Assembly (NCBI GenBank): GCA_027492585.1
Contig: JAPUEK010000034.1
Span: 1-64,000 of the forward strand
Origin: Paracoccaceae bacterium
GTDB taxonomy: Bacteria; Pseudomonadota; Alphaproteobacteria; Rhodobacterales; Rhodobacteraceae
DNA length: 64,000 bases
Reading direction: 5' to 3'
Part shown: piece by piece, positions 8,214 through 16,955 of the stretch
How the letters are laid out: every line of letters begins with the position of its first letter
How positions within the stretch are numbered: position 1 is the first letter of the stretch
The notes under the pieces: model-generated
Databases searched by the model: none
What the model was told of the DNA's origin: nothing
Seen by the model: the letters and a program-made list of their open reading frames with translations, nothing else
Translations under genes and position numbers: made by a program

Positions 8214-8291
8214 TTGGAAATCGGCGCTAACGGGAACCAAACGCGAAGCCATGGTCCTGCCTCAGCCACGCCTGTCCCAGACGGAGGCTCC

Positions 8292-10235
8292 ATGATCCGC
8301 ATCCTTTCCCAGACCCCGACCCTGCGCGCCGCCCTTCTGTGCGGTGCCGCCCTTGTCCTTGCCGCCCCCGCCGCGGCACAGATCATCAGCCTTGATCCGA
8401 TCATCGTCGAGGAACGTGACGAGCGGTCGGGAGCGGCGGACCGTGCGACCACGCAATATGTCTCCGATGCGGAGCTGGAACGGGCGCGGACCGGCAACCT
8501 CAAGGATCTCTTTTCCGGCATCGCCTCGGTTGCCGTGGGAGGTGCCGTGCCGGTGGCGCAAAAGATCTTCGTGAACGGGGTGGATATGCTGAACCTCGCC
8601 GTCACCATCGACGGGGTGGGCCAGAACAACCGCGCCTTCCACCACGTCAGCGCCAATGCGATTGATCCGGGCCTGCTGAAGGCGGTGCGCGCCGATGCCG
8701 GCGCCGCCCCCGCCGATGCCGGGCCGCAGGCGCTGGCCGGCTCGGTGGTTTTCGAGACGGTGGATGCCGGGGATATTCTGGAGGAGGGCCGCAATTTCGG
8801 CGGCGATCTGCGGCTGTCCTACGGCGACAACGGCAAGACCTTCACCCGCGCGCTGACCCTTGCCGGACGGCAGGCGGGGTTTGAATTCCTCGGCTATCTG
8901 AAATCCGCCACCGGCAAGGATTACGCCACCGGCGCCGGCAATGTCATTTCCGGCACGGCGGCGGATTTGCAGAGCGGGCTTCTGAAACTCGCCTATGAGG
9001 CACCCGAAGGCCACCGCATCGAACTGTCGGCGATGGAATTGCGCGATGATGCGCTGCGTCGCTGGCGGGCGAATATCGGGCAGGTCTCCGGCGGGCGTCC
9101 GGTGCCGGAACTGCGCCGCTATGACACGACGCGGCGCAACTATGCGCTGTCTTATGAGAATACCTCCGGCGGGGGAATGTGGGACCCGAAGCTCGTGCTC
9201 GGCTTCTCCGAGAGCCTGGTCAACATTCCGCAGACGGAGATGAGCGAAGGCACCACCAACAGCCTGAACGGCACGGCGCAGAACACCTTCCACCTGTCGG
9301 ACAAGGATACGGTGGTCGCGGGCGTCGATTTCTATGACCGCGCGGGGATCTACGACGATACCGATGAGCATTACCGCGAGGATGCCCGCAACATCGGCCT
9401 GTTCGTTCAGGCGCGTCTGGAGCCGGTGGAGCGGCTGAAACTCTCCTTCGGCCTGCGCTCCGACTGGCAGAGCTTTGATGGCGAGCGGGGCTTCAGCGGC
9501 TCCTATCAGGGGCTGAGCGGCAATACCTCCGTCTCCTATGGCGTCACCGAAGAGCTGGCCCTGCGCGCCGGCTATTCCAACGTTTTCGGCGGGTTGGCCA
9601 TCGAGGACAATTATGAGTTCTGGCGCAGCGGGGGCTGGAACTACGCCGGCCTGCGCCCGTCGCGGGCGGAGAATTTCACCCTCGGCGCGGATTATGCAGC
9701 CGGCGATCTGCGGCTGGGCGGCGAGATGTTCCTGACGCAGGTGACCGACGCGCGGTCCTGGGGCGGAAATTTCGATTTTGAAAGCAAGGGATTCAACCTC
9801 GGCGCCACCTATGGCTGGGAAGGGGGTTTTGCCCGGCTGACCTATTCCAACAGCAAGGTGAAGGTGAACGGCACAGTCTCCAACAGCTATGATGCGGTGG
9901 ATTTCGGCGCGCCGCTCGGTCAGGTGCTGGCGCTGGAGATGCGGCAGGCGCTGGGCGACAGCGGCTGGACGCTCGGCGGCAGCCTTGATCTGGCGCTCGA
10001 CTACGACGAGGTTCCGGCAGGGGCGCAACTGCCGATCAAGGGCTATGAAGTCGTCAGCCTCTTTGCCGAATACGTCCCGCCGAGCCGCCCGAACCTGCGG
10101 CTTCGGGCCGAGGTGCAGAACCTCTTCGATCAGGACTATGCGGACCGCGCCACCTACGGGGCCGATTTCTCGACCATCACACCGCTGAAGGAACCGGGCC
10201 GCCTGATCAGCCTGTCGCTGGTGGCGAAGTTCTGA
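8292..10235 (+). CDS. TonB-dependent outer membrane receptor (haem/siderophore type)
   Basis: Outer-membrane beta-barrel receptor of 647 residues, energised by TonB-ExbBD. The ATG at 8292 follows ACGGAGG and opens a signal peptide ending APAAAQ. A TonB box (DPIIVEE) lies at about residues 35-41. The plug domain includes FVNGVDMLNLAVTIDGVGQNN and the barrel ends in an aromatic terminal strand (LISLSLVAKF), the outer-membrane insertion signal. The plug looks closest to haem or siderophore receptors, but the ligand cannot be decided. A longer open frame reaches back to 7197 but crosses the bestrophin gene and is not real. A palindromic operator candidate is upstream. The siderophore operon at 0-3.7 kb may receive its cargo. 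Confidence 0.88.
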   Translation: MIRILSQTPTLRAALLCGAALVLAAPAAAQIISLDPIIVEERDERSGAADRATTQYVSDAELERARTGNLKDLFSGIASVAVGGAVPVAQKIFVNGVDMLNLAVTIDGVGQNNRAFHHVSANAIDPGLLKAVRADAGAAPADAGPQALAGSVVFETVDAGDILEEGRNFGGDLRLSYGDNGKTFTRALTLAGRQAGFEFLGYLKSATGKDYATGAGNVISGTAADLQSGLLKLAYEAPEGHRIELSAMELRDDALRRWRANIGQVSGGRPVPELRRYDTTRRNYALSYENTSGGGMWDPKLVLGFSESLVNIPQTEMSEGTTNSLNGTAQNTFHLSDKDTVVAGVDFYDRAGIYDDTDEHYREDARNIGLFVQARLEPVERLKLSFGLRSDWQSFDGERGFSGSYQGLSGNTSVSYGVTEELALRAGYSNVFGGLAIEDNYEFWRSGGWNYAGLRPSRAENFTLGADYAAGDLRLGGEMFLTQVTDARSWGGNFDFESKGFNLGATYGWEGGFARLTYSNSKVKVNGTVSNSYDAVDFGAPLGQVLALEMRQALGDSGWTLGGSLDLALDYDEVPAGAQLPIKGYEVVSLFAEYVPPSRPNLRLRAEVQNLFDQDYADRATYGADFSTITPLKEPGRLISLSLVAKF

Positions 10236-10247
10236 GCAGACTCACTC

Positions 10248-10312
10248 CTTCATCCACTGTGCATAAATATCCTGCAGGGAGGTCCGGAGGGGTGCAAAAC
10301 CCCTCCGGCGCC
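10248..10312 (+). repeat. Dispersed intergenic hairpin element, copy B
   Basis: Arm CTTCATCCACTGTGCATAAA and TATCCTGCAGGGAGGT, then a 9-bp perfect hairpin CCGGAGGGG-TGCAAAA-CCCCTCCGG (10284-10308). It starts 12 bases after the TonB receptor stop, in the same orientation relative to the gene as copies A and D. It may act as a transcript end, although there is no T-tract. Confidence 0.8.
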
Positions 10313-10346
10313 AGAGCAGGGCGCAACGCCCGCCAAATGTCATCCG

Positions 10347-10940
10347 CTAGCGGCGGCGCAGATAGACGTAATAGGCCCCCGCGCCACCATGCCGAAGATG
10401 CGCCTCGGTCACTTGCAGCACGGCGGGGCCGAGCGGGGCGAGCCGCAGCCATTGCGGCACCTGATGGCGCAGGGCGCCGACGCGATGCGGGATCGGGCCG
10501 ATATCGGGGCCGCGCTTGCCCTTTCCGGTGATCACCAGCACCAGCCGCAGCCCCGCGCTCTGGGCGTTGAGGAGGAAGCGGATCAGTTCGGGATGCGCTT
10601 CGGCAAGGGTCATGCCATGCAGGTCGATGCGCGCCTCGGGCAGGATCTTGCCGCGCGTCATCTTGCCATGGGTCTTGGCATCCATCTGCAAGGGGGCGGA
10701 GGCGAGGCTTTCGGCAAGGCTCGGCGCGATGTGATGGGCGGTCTCGTGCCGGGCGCGCTCCCCCATCATGAAAGCGGGAAGGCGCGGGCGGGGGGCAGGG
10801 TCGGCGGGTTTCACCACCACGGGCGCGGGAGGCACCTCCGGCAGCGCGAGCCGGCAGCGCCCCTTGAATGGCCGGGTGCTGCGGGCAACGGCGTGCCACA
10901 GCTCCTCTTCCTCCGGGCGCAGGGTGCGGCGGCGGGCCAT
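10347..10940 (-). CDS. Smr-domain (MutS2 C-terminal-like) protein
   Basis: A 197-residue protein with a C-terminal Smr domain: ARIDLHGMTLAEAH (the LDLHG motif) about two thirds along, then VLVITGKGKRG, the HGxGxG-like turn, and a terminal GAGAYYVYLRR strand. Smr domains are nucleases or nucleic-acid-binding modules. The N-terminal 80 residues are Pro/Arg-rich and likely disordered. The ATG at 10940 sits immediately after the mltA stop, giving tight coupling in the order timA-like, mltA, smr. The cellular role of stand-alone Smr proteins in alphaproteobacteria is unsettled. Confidence 0.85.
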   Translation of the reverse strand: MARRRTLRPEEEELWHAVARSTRPFKGRCRLALPEVPPAPVVVKPADPAPRPRLPAFMMGERARHETAHHIAPSLAESLASAPLQMDAKTHGKMTRGKILPEARIDLHGMTLAEAHPELIRFLLNAQSAGLRLVLVITGKGKRGPDIGPIPHRVGALRHQVPQWLRLAPLGPAVLQVTEAHLRHGGAGAYYVYLRRR

Positions 10941-10941
10941 C

Positions 10942-11964
10942 TCAGCCCTCCGGCAGCAGGGCGTAGGCGCGGTCGATGGGCAGAAGGACAATCATCCGGC
11001 CGCCATCCTTGATCGTTCCGGCGGCCTCACCGGCGGCATTGCCGGTCCCGTAGAAGATGTCGGCACGCTGCGGCCCCTTGATCGCCCCGCCGGTATCCTG
11101 CGCCACCATCAGGGCGCGGATCGGATCGTCGCCCTCCTTCTCGATCCAGACCGGCGCGCCGAGCGGGGTGAAATCCGGGTCGATGGCGATGGAGCGCAGC
11201 GTCGTGATCGACCGGCCCATGGCCCCGATCGGGCCGCGATCGGCAGGCAGATCCTCCAGCTTGCGGAAGAAGACATAGGAGGGGTTGAAGTTCAGCATGT
11301 CGCTGCCGGCCTGACCGGAGCGCTTCACCCAGGCGCGGATCTCCTGGGCGGAGACCTGATCGGGCGTATGGGTGCCGCGCCGGATCATCTCCTTGCCGAC
11401 GGAGCGATAGGCATGGCCATTGCGCCCGGCATAGCCGACGCGCATCACATGACCATCGGGCATCCTGATCCGGCCGGACCCCTGGACATGGAGGAAGTAA
11501 ACCTCCACCGGGTCTTCGAGCCAGGCGAGTTCCAGCCCGCGGCCCCGGATCGCCCCACCCTCGATGGCGGCGCGGTCGTAATAGACCTGACCATCGGTCA
11601 GCTCCGGCGGGCGGCGGTAGATCGGCCAGGCGAAGCGCGGTGTCCGGACGGGAGAGCCGTTCAGCTCCGGCTCGTAATAGCCGGTGAAAAGGGCAGGCGG
11701 GTTGCCGATCAGCACCGGCTTGAAGAACAGCTCGAAGAAATCGCGGGCGGCGGCATCGCTGGCCGTCGCCTCCGGTGCGAAACGGCAGATCGGCGTCCAG
11801 TCCGGGCTGTCGAGCCGGTCGCAGGTGGCAAGGAAGCTCGTCAGGGCGGCGCGGTGGTCATCCGCCTCCCAGCCATCGAGTTCCTCGAAGGACAGGATCT
11901 GCGCGGAAACGGGGCTCGCGGCCATGGTCAGCACCAGCAGGCTGAGACGGAGAAGACCCCGCAT
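10942..11964 (-). CDS. mltA: Membrane-bound lytic murein transglycosylase A
   Basis: Peptidoglycan-cleaving lytic transglycosylase (340 residues) acting in the periplasm and leaving 1,6-anhydro-muropeptides. A signal peptide starts at the ATG at 11964 (MRGLLRLSLLVLTMAASPVSA), with no lipobox cysteine visible, so it may be soluble. MltA motifs present are LFTGYYEPELNGS, VYFLHVQGSGRI, AYRSVGKEMI and the 3D-domain VAQDTGGAIKGPQRADIFYG, whose aspartate corresponds to the catalytic Asp of the family. It lies between a Tim44-like gene (10-base gap) and smr (1-base gap) on one transcript. This trio beside fxsA and secB is a typical origin-proximal alphaproteobacterial arrangement. Confidence 0.92.
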   Translation of the reverse strand: MRGLLRLSLLVLTMAASPVSAQILSFEELDGWEADDHRAALTSFLATCDRLDSPDWTPICRFAPEATASDAAARDFFELFFKPVLIGNPPALFTGYYEPELNGSPVRTPRFAWPIYRRPPELTDGQVYYDRAAIEGGAIRGRGLELAWLEDPVEVYFLHVQGSGRIRMPDGHVMRVGYAGRNGHAYRSVGKEMIRRGTHTPDQVSAQEIRAWVKRSGQAGSDMLNFNPSYVFFRKLEDLPADRGPIGAMGRSITTLRSIAIDPDFTPLGAPVWIEKEGDDPIRALMVAQDTGGAIKGPQRADIFYGTGNAAGEAAGTIKDGGRMIVLLPIDRAYALLPEG

Positions 11965-11974
11965 CGCCAGCCCA

Positions 11975-12634
11975 TCAGTCCCCGGTGGCCACGAGCTGCC
12001 AGTTCGGGTCCGAAACCCCCATCCGGCGCGAGAAGGTCCAGCTGTCGCGCTGGCGCTTGATGTCGGTGGCGGAGCCGTCGACGACTTCACCGGCCTTGTT
12101 GCGGACGACGGAAGTCAGTTCACCAAGGAAGCGCACCGTGATTTCCGCGGTGCGGGTGTCACGGTCGAATTCCGCATCGGCGAGCGTCAGCTCGCGCACC
12201 CCGACGAAATCGGCCTGAACCGTCAGGCCTTCGCGTTCGCGGGCGTTGATCGCCTGGGCGAAGGTTGCCTCCACCTCGTCGGACAGGAAGGGGCGGATGC
12301 TGTCGAGATCGCCGCGCTCGAAGGCGATGAGGATCATCTCATAGGCGCCGCGCGCGCCCTTGAGGAAATCGGCCACGGAAAAGCCCGGCTCGGCCAGCTT
12401 CATCGCACCGAGCGCCTTGGCGGCATCGGAGCCTTCGGGAACCTGGTCGATGATGTCGCGGTCCGGCCCGCCTTCGATGACCTCGAAGGGGCGCTTGGCG
12501 CGCGGTGTCACATCCTCCAGCGGCACGGTAGGTTTCTCGAAGCCGTCGCGGGTGCCGAGGACGGAACGCAGTTTCAGCACCAGAAAGACCGCGATACCGG
12601 CGAGAACGAGAAGCTGGATCAGGGAAGAATTCAT
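11975..12634 (-). CDS. Tim44/TimA-like membrane-anchored protein
   Basis: A 219-residue protein with one N-terminal transmembrane anchor (SSLIQLLVLAGIAVFLVLKL) followed by a soluble Tim44-like domain: FLKGARGAYEMILIAFERGDLDSIRPFLSDEV is the conserved entry helix set. Mitochondrial Tim44 tethers Hsp70 to the import pore. The alphaproteobacterial counterparts are membrane-bound and of less certain function, sometimes linked to secretion or envelope quality control. The position next to secB and fxsA is conserved in this class. Neighbouring mltA follows after 10 bases. Confidence 0.85.
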   Translation of the reverse strand: MNSSLIQLLVLAGIAVFLVLKLRSVLGTRDGFEKPTVPLEDVTPRAKRPFEVIEGGPDRDIIDQVPEGSDAAKALGAMKLAEPGFSVADFLKGARGAYEMILIAFERGDLDSIRPFLSDEVEATFAQAINAREREGLTVQADFVGVRELTLADAEFDRDTRTAEITVRFLGELTSVVRNKAGEVVDGSATDIKRQRDSWTFSRRMGVSDPNWQLVATGD

Positions 12635-12755
12635 CAGTGCCTCATCGGTCCGGGGGGAAGGAGGGGTTGGTGATCCGGACCATTGCGCCCTATGTAGGGG
12701 CTGGGTCCGCGCAAGTCTATCCTGCGGGCCGATATTGGGGCTTCAGGAGGCGGTG

Positions 12756-13226
12756 ATGCGGCTTTACGGGCTGTTTCTGGTGTGGACTCTGGCAGAAATC
12801 GCCGCATTTGTCGTGGTCGGCGGCTGGATCGGCGTCTGGGGCGTGCTGGCTTTGGTGCTGGGAACGGCGGTCGGCGGAGCTTTGCTGATCCGCGGGCAGG
12901 GGATGGCAGCCCTTCAGGCGATGCCCCGCGGGCGGGTTGCCATGGTGCAGTCGCTGGAGCCTCTGGCCCATGGCGGGATGATCGCCCTTGCCGGAGTGCT
13001 GCTGATCCTGCCGGGTCTGATCGGGGATGCGCTTGGCCTTCTGCTGCTGATCCCGCCGGTGCGGAGCGGCCTTTTGCGGCTGCTGTCGCGGATGCTTCCG
13101 CAGGGCGATCCGCGTGCCGCCTGGCGGGCGGAGGCCGGGGGCGGTGATGTGCTCGATGGCGAATATACCGAAATCCGCACCGATCAGGACCGAATCCACC
13201 CGCCTTCGGGCTGGACGCGGCATTGA
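12756..13226 (+). CDS. fxsA: FxsA family membrane protein
   Basis: A 156-residue protein with AGGAGG six bases before the ATG at 12756. Three or four hydrophobic segments occupy the first 110 residues. The family pattern is visible: AEIAAFVVVGGWIGVWGVLALVLGTAVGG, QGMAALQ, then GVLLILPGLIGDALGLLLLIPPVR, and a charged tail (DVLDGEYTEI). E. coli FxsA suppresses F-plasmid exclusion of phage T7; its normal role is unknown. The gene is divergent from the Tim44-like gene and precedes secB with a 58-base gap. Open sequence upstream to 12360 is antisense to the Tim44-like gene and was not included. Confidence 0.88.
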   Translation: MRLYGLFLVWTLAEIAAFVVVGGWIGVWGVLALVLGTAVGGALLIRGQGMAALQAMPRGRVAMVQSLEPLAHGGMIALAGVLLILPGLIGDALGLLLLIPPVRSGLLRLLSRMLPQGDPRAAWRAEAGGGDVLDGEYTEIRTDQDRIHPPSGWTRH

Positions 13227-13284
13227 GAGCGCCTCGCCTTCCTGCTAGGAACGGCGCAACCCGATGTCATGAGGAGTGAGTGGG

Positions 13285-13770
13285 ATGGCCGAGGAAAACG
13301 GCGCGGCACCGCAGGTTCGGATGCAGGTGCTGGCACAATTCGTGCGCGACATGTCCTTCGAGAATGTGGTGGCGCAAAAAGGTCTGTCCGGGGCCGATGT
13401 GCAGCCGGACATTCAGGTGGCCGTCAGCCTCGATGCGCGCAAGCGCGCGGTGGACAGCCAGTATGACGTGATCACCAAGTTCAAGGTGACCTCGAAGAAC
13501 AAGGCGACCGGCGAGACCCTTTTCCTGCTGGAGGTCGATTACGGCGGGATCTTCCTGGTGGAGGGCGTGCCGGAAGAGCAGCTCCACCCCTTCCTGCTGA
13601 TCGAATGTCCGCGGATGCTGTTCCCCTTCGTGCGGCGGATCATCTCGGATGTGACCCGCGACGGTGGCTTCCCGCCGCTGAACATCGACACGGTGGACTT
13701 CCTGGCGCTTTACCGTCAGGAGCTGGCCCGCCGCGCGCAGGCTCAGGCCGCACAGGCGCAGCCGAACTGA
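13285..13770 (+). CDS. secB: Protein-export chaperone SecB
   Basis: Tetrameric cytosolic chaperone that holds preproteins unfolded and delivers them to SecA. The 161-residue protein shows RMQVLAQFVRDMSFENV at the N terminus, LEVDYGGIFLVEGVPEEQLHPFLLIECPRMLFPFVRRIISDVTRDGGFPPL as the highly conserved centre (signature residues around CPRMLFPF), and an Ala/Gln-rich tail. I prefer the ATG at 13285, eight bases after AGGAG, over the in-frame GTG at 13276. An intrinsic terminator follows directly. Confidence 0.96.
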   Translation: MAEENGAAPQVRMQVLAQFVRDMSFENVVAQKGLSGADVQPDIQVAVSLDARKRAVDSQYDVITKFKVTSKNKATGETLFLLEVDYGGIFLVEGVPEEQLHPFLLIECPRMLFPFVRRIISDVTRDGGFPPLNIDTVDFLALYRQELARRAQAQAAQAQPN

Positions 13771-13788
13771 TCGGTCAGAATTTGCGGG

Positions 13789-13814
13789 GGCCGGTCCTTC
13801 GGGGCCGGCTTTTT
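13789..13814 (+). terminator. Rho-independent terminator after secB
   Basis: GCCGGTCC paired with GGGCCGGC around a TTCG-containing loop, followed by TTTTT. One G-T pair is present in the stem. It ends the secB transcript 20-40 bases after the stop, just before the convergent dnaQ stop at 13819, and is the clearest intrinsic terminator in the window. Confidence 0.85.
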
Positions 13815-13818
13815 GCTG

Positions 13819-14520
13819 TCAGCCGCGCTTCTTCCAGATGGAGCCATCGCCGAGCTTGGCGATGAAGGCGGCGTGGGCGGCGGCTTCGGCCTCTGTCAAA
13901 CGGGGCGGCAACGGGGTCTGGCGCGGACGCGGGCGCCAGTCGGAAGGGGCTGTGGTCTGGCCTTGCGCCGGGCGTTGGTCGGGCGCCGGGGAAAGGACCA
14001 GATCCGGCTGGCGGCCGCCGATCAGCTCCAGGTAGACCTCGGCAAGGATTTCGCTGTCCAAGAGCGCGCCGTGCTTTTCGCGCTTGGAATTGTCCACTCC
14101 GAAGCGGCGGCAGAGCGCATCGAGTGAGGCCGGGGAGCCGGGAAACTTCGAGCGGGCGATGGCCAGCGTATCGGTGGCGCGCGCCCAGGGAATGGTGGGC
14201 AGGCCGATGGTCTTCAACTCATGGTTCAGGAATTTCATGTCGAAGGCGGCATTGTGGATCACAAGCTGGCCGTCGCCGATGAAATCGAGAAAGGCCTGCC
14301 CCACGGCGCGGAAGACCGGCTTGTCACGCAGGAAATCATCGCCGAGGCCGTGGACCTCGAAAGCCTCCTTCGGCATCGGGCGCTCGGGGTTGATATATTG
14401 GTGATAGGTGCGGCCGGTGGGCAGGTGGTTGAACAGTTCCACCGCGCCGATCTCGACGATGCGGTCGCCTTCGGCGGGTTCGAAGCCGGTGGTTTCGGTG
14501 TCGAGGACGATCTCACGCAT
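13819..14520 (-). CDS. dnaQ: DNA polymerase III epsilon subunit (3'-5' exonuclease)
   Basis: Proofreading subunit of the replicative polymerase, 233 residues. DEDDh exonuclease motifs are all present: ExoI IVLDTETTGFEP near the N terminus, ExoII VIHNAAFDMKFLNHEL, and ExoIII HGALLDSEILAEVYLEL with its histidine. The C-terminal tail after about residue 175 is Pro/Arg-rich and ends AAHAAFIAKLGDGSIW, probably the clamp and alpha-binding part. I took the ATG at 14520 (MREIVLD); the frame extends upstream into coaE without coding character. It is the last gene of the maf-aroE-coaE-dnaQ run and is six bases from coaE. Confidence 0.95.
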   Translation of the reverse strand: MREIVLDTETTGFEPAEGDRIVEIGAVELFNHLPTGRTYHQYINPERPMPKEAFEVHGLGDDFLRDKPVFRAVGQAFLDFIGDGQLVIHNAAFDMKFLNHELKTIGLPTIPWARATDTLAIARSKFPGSPASLDALCRRFGVDNSKREKHGALLDSEILAEVYLELIGGRQPDLVLSPAPDQRPAQGQTTAPSDWRPRPRQTPLPPRLTEAEAAAHAAFIAKLGDGSIWKKRG

Positions 14521-14525
14521 TGGGT

Positions 14526-15119
14526 TCACGCATCGGGATGGCTTTCCTTGATTTCCGCAAGGATGCGGCGGACGGAGGCGCGGGCGCCCTCCAGCGTCAG
14601 GGTTTCGATAACCCAGGTGGCGCGGGTGCGCTTTTCGGCATCGGGCATCTGGCGGGAGAGGATGAGTTCCAGCTCTTCCGGGGTCATGGTGCCGCGGGCG
14701 AGGAGACGCTCGCGCTGGATCTCGGGCGGGACGGTGACGGTGACGGTGGCATCGCAAAGCGCATCAGCTCCGGTCTCGAAGAGAAGCGGGATGTCGAGGA
14801 GGAGGATGCCTTTCGGATGGGCGGAAAGGAAGGCGTTGCGGTCGGCGGCAGTAAGGGGGTGGACCACGGCCTGCACCCTGTCGAGCACACCGGGATCGGC
14901 GGCGATGAGTGCGCGGAGACGGGGGCGGGAGATGGCCCCGTCCTCAATGGCCTCGGGGAAGAGCGGTTGCAGGGCGAGGGTGGCAGCGCCGCCGGGGCCA
15001 TAGAGGCGGTGGACGGTGGCATCGGCGTCCCAGACCGGCACGCCCTCGGCCGCGAAAAGCGCGGCGGTGGTGCTTTTGCCCATGCCCATGGAGCCGGTGA
15101 GGCCGAGAATGAAGCTCAT
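14526..15119 (-). CDS. coaE: Dephospho-CoA kinase
   Basis: Catalyses the last step of CoA synthesis, ATP-dependent phosphorylation of dephospho-CoA. The 197-residue protein has the P-loop GLTGSMGMGKST at about residues 6-17, WDADATVHRLY (the CoaE DAD motif), and IPLLFETG, a conserved substrate-lid segment. The ATG at 15119 overlaps the aroE stop in ATGA, showing coupling. Size and motif spacing are normal. Confidence 0.95.
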   Translation of the reverse strand: MSFILGLTGSMGMGKSTTAALFAAEGVPVWDADATVHRLYGPGGAATLALQPLFPEAIEDGAISRPRLRALIAADPGVLDRVQAVVHPLTAADRNAFLSAHPKGILLLDIPLLFETGADALCDATVTVTVPPEIQRERLLARGTMTPEELELILSRQMPDAEKRTRATWVIETLTLEGARASVRRILAEIKESHPDA

Positions 15120-15955
15120 GGCCCAAGCACGGCGGCGCGGGTGGCATCGTCCACCTCGGGGCGATGGCCGAACCAACGCTCAAAGCCCGGAACAGCTTGA
15201 TGGAGGAGCATTCCGAGGCCGTCCACGGTGGTGCAGCCCCTGGCTTCCGCTTCCAGAAGAAATTGGGTTTTCAAGGGGTTGTAGACAAGATCGGTGACAA
15301 GCGCGCCGGGCTCCAGAGCATCGAGGGGGACGCGGAATTCGGGCTTGCCGGCCATGCCGAGGGAGGTGGTGTTGACCACGGTGGTCGCCCCTTCGAGCAT
15401 GTTCGGGGCCTGCACCCAATCCACGGCCACGATCTTTGCGCCGAAATCGGAGCGGAGCGCCTCTGTCCGCGGGCGGCTGCGGTTGGCGATGCGGATTTCG
15501 GGGACGCCGACTTCGATCAGGGCGGCGATGACAGCACGGGAGGCGCCGCCTGCGCCGAAGACCGCGGCAGGGCCGGTCGCCGGATTCCAGTCCGGCGCAT
15601 GTTGGCGGAGGTTCGCCATGAAGCCGGAACCATCGGTGTTGTCGGCATGGATGCGCCCATCCTTGCGGAAGATCAGCGTGTTGGCCGCCCCGATCAGCGC
15701 CGCGCGGTCGGTGACGATATCGGCGAGTTTCAGCACCTCTTCCTTGTGGGGAAGGGTAACGTTGATGCCGACGAAACCGAGCTTCGGCAGCATTTCCAGC
15801 GCCTGTTTCAGATCCTGCGGAGCGATGTCCATGGGGATGTAATGGCCGCGGATGCCGTAGCGGCGCAGCCAGTAGCCATGCAGCGCCGGAGAGCGGCTAT
15901 GGGCGATCGGGTGGCCGATCACACCGGCAAGGGGGATGCGGGGCAGGTCTGTCAT
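15116..15955 (-). CDS. aroE: Shikimate dehydrogenase (NADP+)
   Basis: Fourth step of the shikimate pathway, reduction of 3-dehydroshikimate. The 279-residue protein shows the substrate site [19 protein letters not shown] with the Ser-x-Ser pair, NVTLPHKE carrying the catalytic lysine, ADNTDGSGF with the catalytic aspartate, the Rossmann motif [11 protein letters not shown], and the NRSRPRT NADP-specificity loop. Its start overlaps the maf stop by four bases and its stop overlaps the coaE start by four bases, so three enzymes are translationally chained. Confidence 0.96.
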   Translation of the reverse strand: MTDLPRIPLAGVIGHPIAHSRSPALHGYWLRRYGIRGHYIPMDIAPQDLKQALEMLPKLGFVGINVTLPHKEEVLKLADIVTDRAALIGAANTLIFRKDGRIHADNTDGSGFMANLRQHAPDWNPATGPAAVFGAGGASRAVIAALIEVGVPEIRIANRSRPRTEALRSDFGAKIVAVDWVQAPNMLEGATTVVNTTSLGMAGKPEFRVPLDALEPGALVTDLVYNPLKTQFLLEAEARGCTTVDGLGMLLHQAVPGFERWFGHRPEVDDATRAAVLGP

Positions 15956-16557
15956 GTCTCGATGAAGCCTCTGAGGCCAAGGTAGGAGAGGAGCGGAAGG
16001 AGCGGTAGCCCGAGAATGGTGAAGTAGTCGCCCTCGATGGCGGAAAACAGCCGGACGCCTTCGGCTTCGAGCATATAGGCGCCGACGCAAGCGGAGACGG
16101 CGGGCCAGTTCCGGTCAAGGTAGCCGTCGAGCCAGGCATCGGAGAAAGGATGCATGGTCAGGCGGGCTTCGGAGATATGGCGCCAGATCGGTTTGCCCTG
16201 ATCATAGAGGACGAGGGCGGAGAGGAGTTTGTGGGTCTGGCCGCGGAGGGTCTGGAGATGCTGACGCGCCTCCTCCCGGCTTTCGGGCTTGGCGAAGATC
16301 TGCTGTTTGAACGCGAGGATCTGGTCACAGCCGAGAACGAGAGCCTCGGGATGCTTGTCGGCAAGCTTGCGGGCCTTCATCTCGGCCAAAGCGTCGGCCA
16401 CGTCGCGGGGGGTGGCGGCTTCTTCGGTGAGGCTGGCACGGATCGCCTCCTCGTCGATGCGGGCGGGGAGAGCGGTGACGGAGAGCCCCGCAGAGCACAG
16501 GAGCTGCAGACGGATTTCGGAGGCGGAGGCCAGGAGAAGCGGGCGGGCGGCGGGCAT
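15952..16557 (-). CDS. Maf family nucleotide pyrophosphatase
   Basis: A 201-residue Maf/HAM1-superfamily enzyme; family members hydrolyse non-canonical or modified NTPs to monophosphates (house cleaning). [14 protein letters not shown] is the N-terminal phosphate-binding signature, followed by [19 protein letters not shown] (with the metal-binding Asp) and [32 protein letters not shown]. The arginine of the common SxSxxR stretch is retained as SEIR. It is the first gene of the maf-aroE-coaE-dnaQ operon. Its start codon is five bases from a perfect DnaA box, so it forms the left boundary of the origin. Confidence 0.9.
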   Translation of the reverse strand: MPAARPLLLASASEIRLQLLCSAGLSVTALPARIDEEAIRASLTEEAATPRDVADALAEMKARKLADKHPEALVLGCDQILAFKQQIFAKPESREEARQHLQTLRGQTHKLLSALVLYDQGKPIWRHISEARLTMHPFSDAWLDGYLDRNWPAVSACVGAYMLEAEGVRLFSAIEGDYFTILGLPLLPLLSYLGLRGFIET

Positions 16558-16955
16558 CGGCTGTGGATAATCTCTTTATGTTCCGCAGGGCTCTTGAGGG
16601 GCGGTTTGGGCGGCAGAATGGCATCACGCGCGCCCTGTGGAAAGGGCCAGCTTTCTGAACAGGACCCGCCCGAGATGCCCACAAGTGGACAAGGCTCTGG
16701 CGCCCTTGGGGAAGGAGGAGTTTTCCACAAACTGTGGGAAAACGATGGAAAGCTCTGTATTCTTCATCTATATGAATAGATTACATAATTTCTTATCCGA
16801 AGGGGGTTTTCCCGGCTTTTCATCTGCTTATCCCGTGCTTTCCCTTTGGGGAAAACTCTGGGGGAGGCTGCGACAATCCTGTTATCCGCAGGGCCTACAT
16901 CCTCCTTTATCTTTCTTTCTCTTTGTCTTTAAGAAGAAGAAAGGGAGGGCTCAGA
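16558..16955. other. Probable chromosomal replication origin (oriC)
   Basis: A 398-bp gene-free gap between maf (leftward) and hemJ (rightward). A perfect DnaA box (TTATCCACA, minus strand) is at 16562-16570. Near matches are TTTTCCACA at 16721-16729, TTTCCCACA on minus at 16733-16741, CTTTCCACA on minus at 16636-16644, TTATCCGAA at 16793-16801, TTATCCCGT at 16828-16836 and TTATCCGCA at 16882-16890. An unusually AT-rich stretch (about 16757-16797) lies among them, a natural unwinding element. In Caulobacter the origin lies in the matching gene order, near maf-aroE-coaE-dnaQ-secB on one side and rho-mnmE-mnmG-rsmG-parAB on the other. Gene direction also switches here, leftward on the left and rightward on the right. 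No function was tested. Confidence 0.8.
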
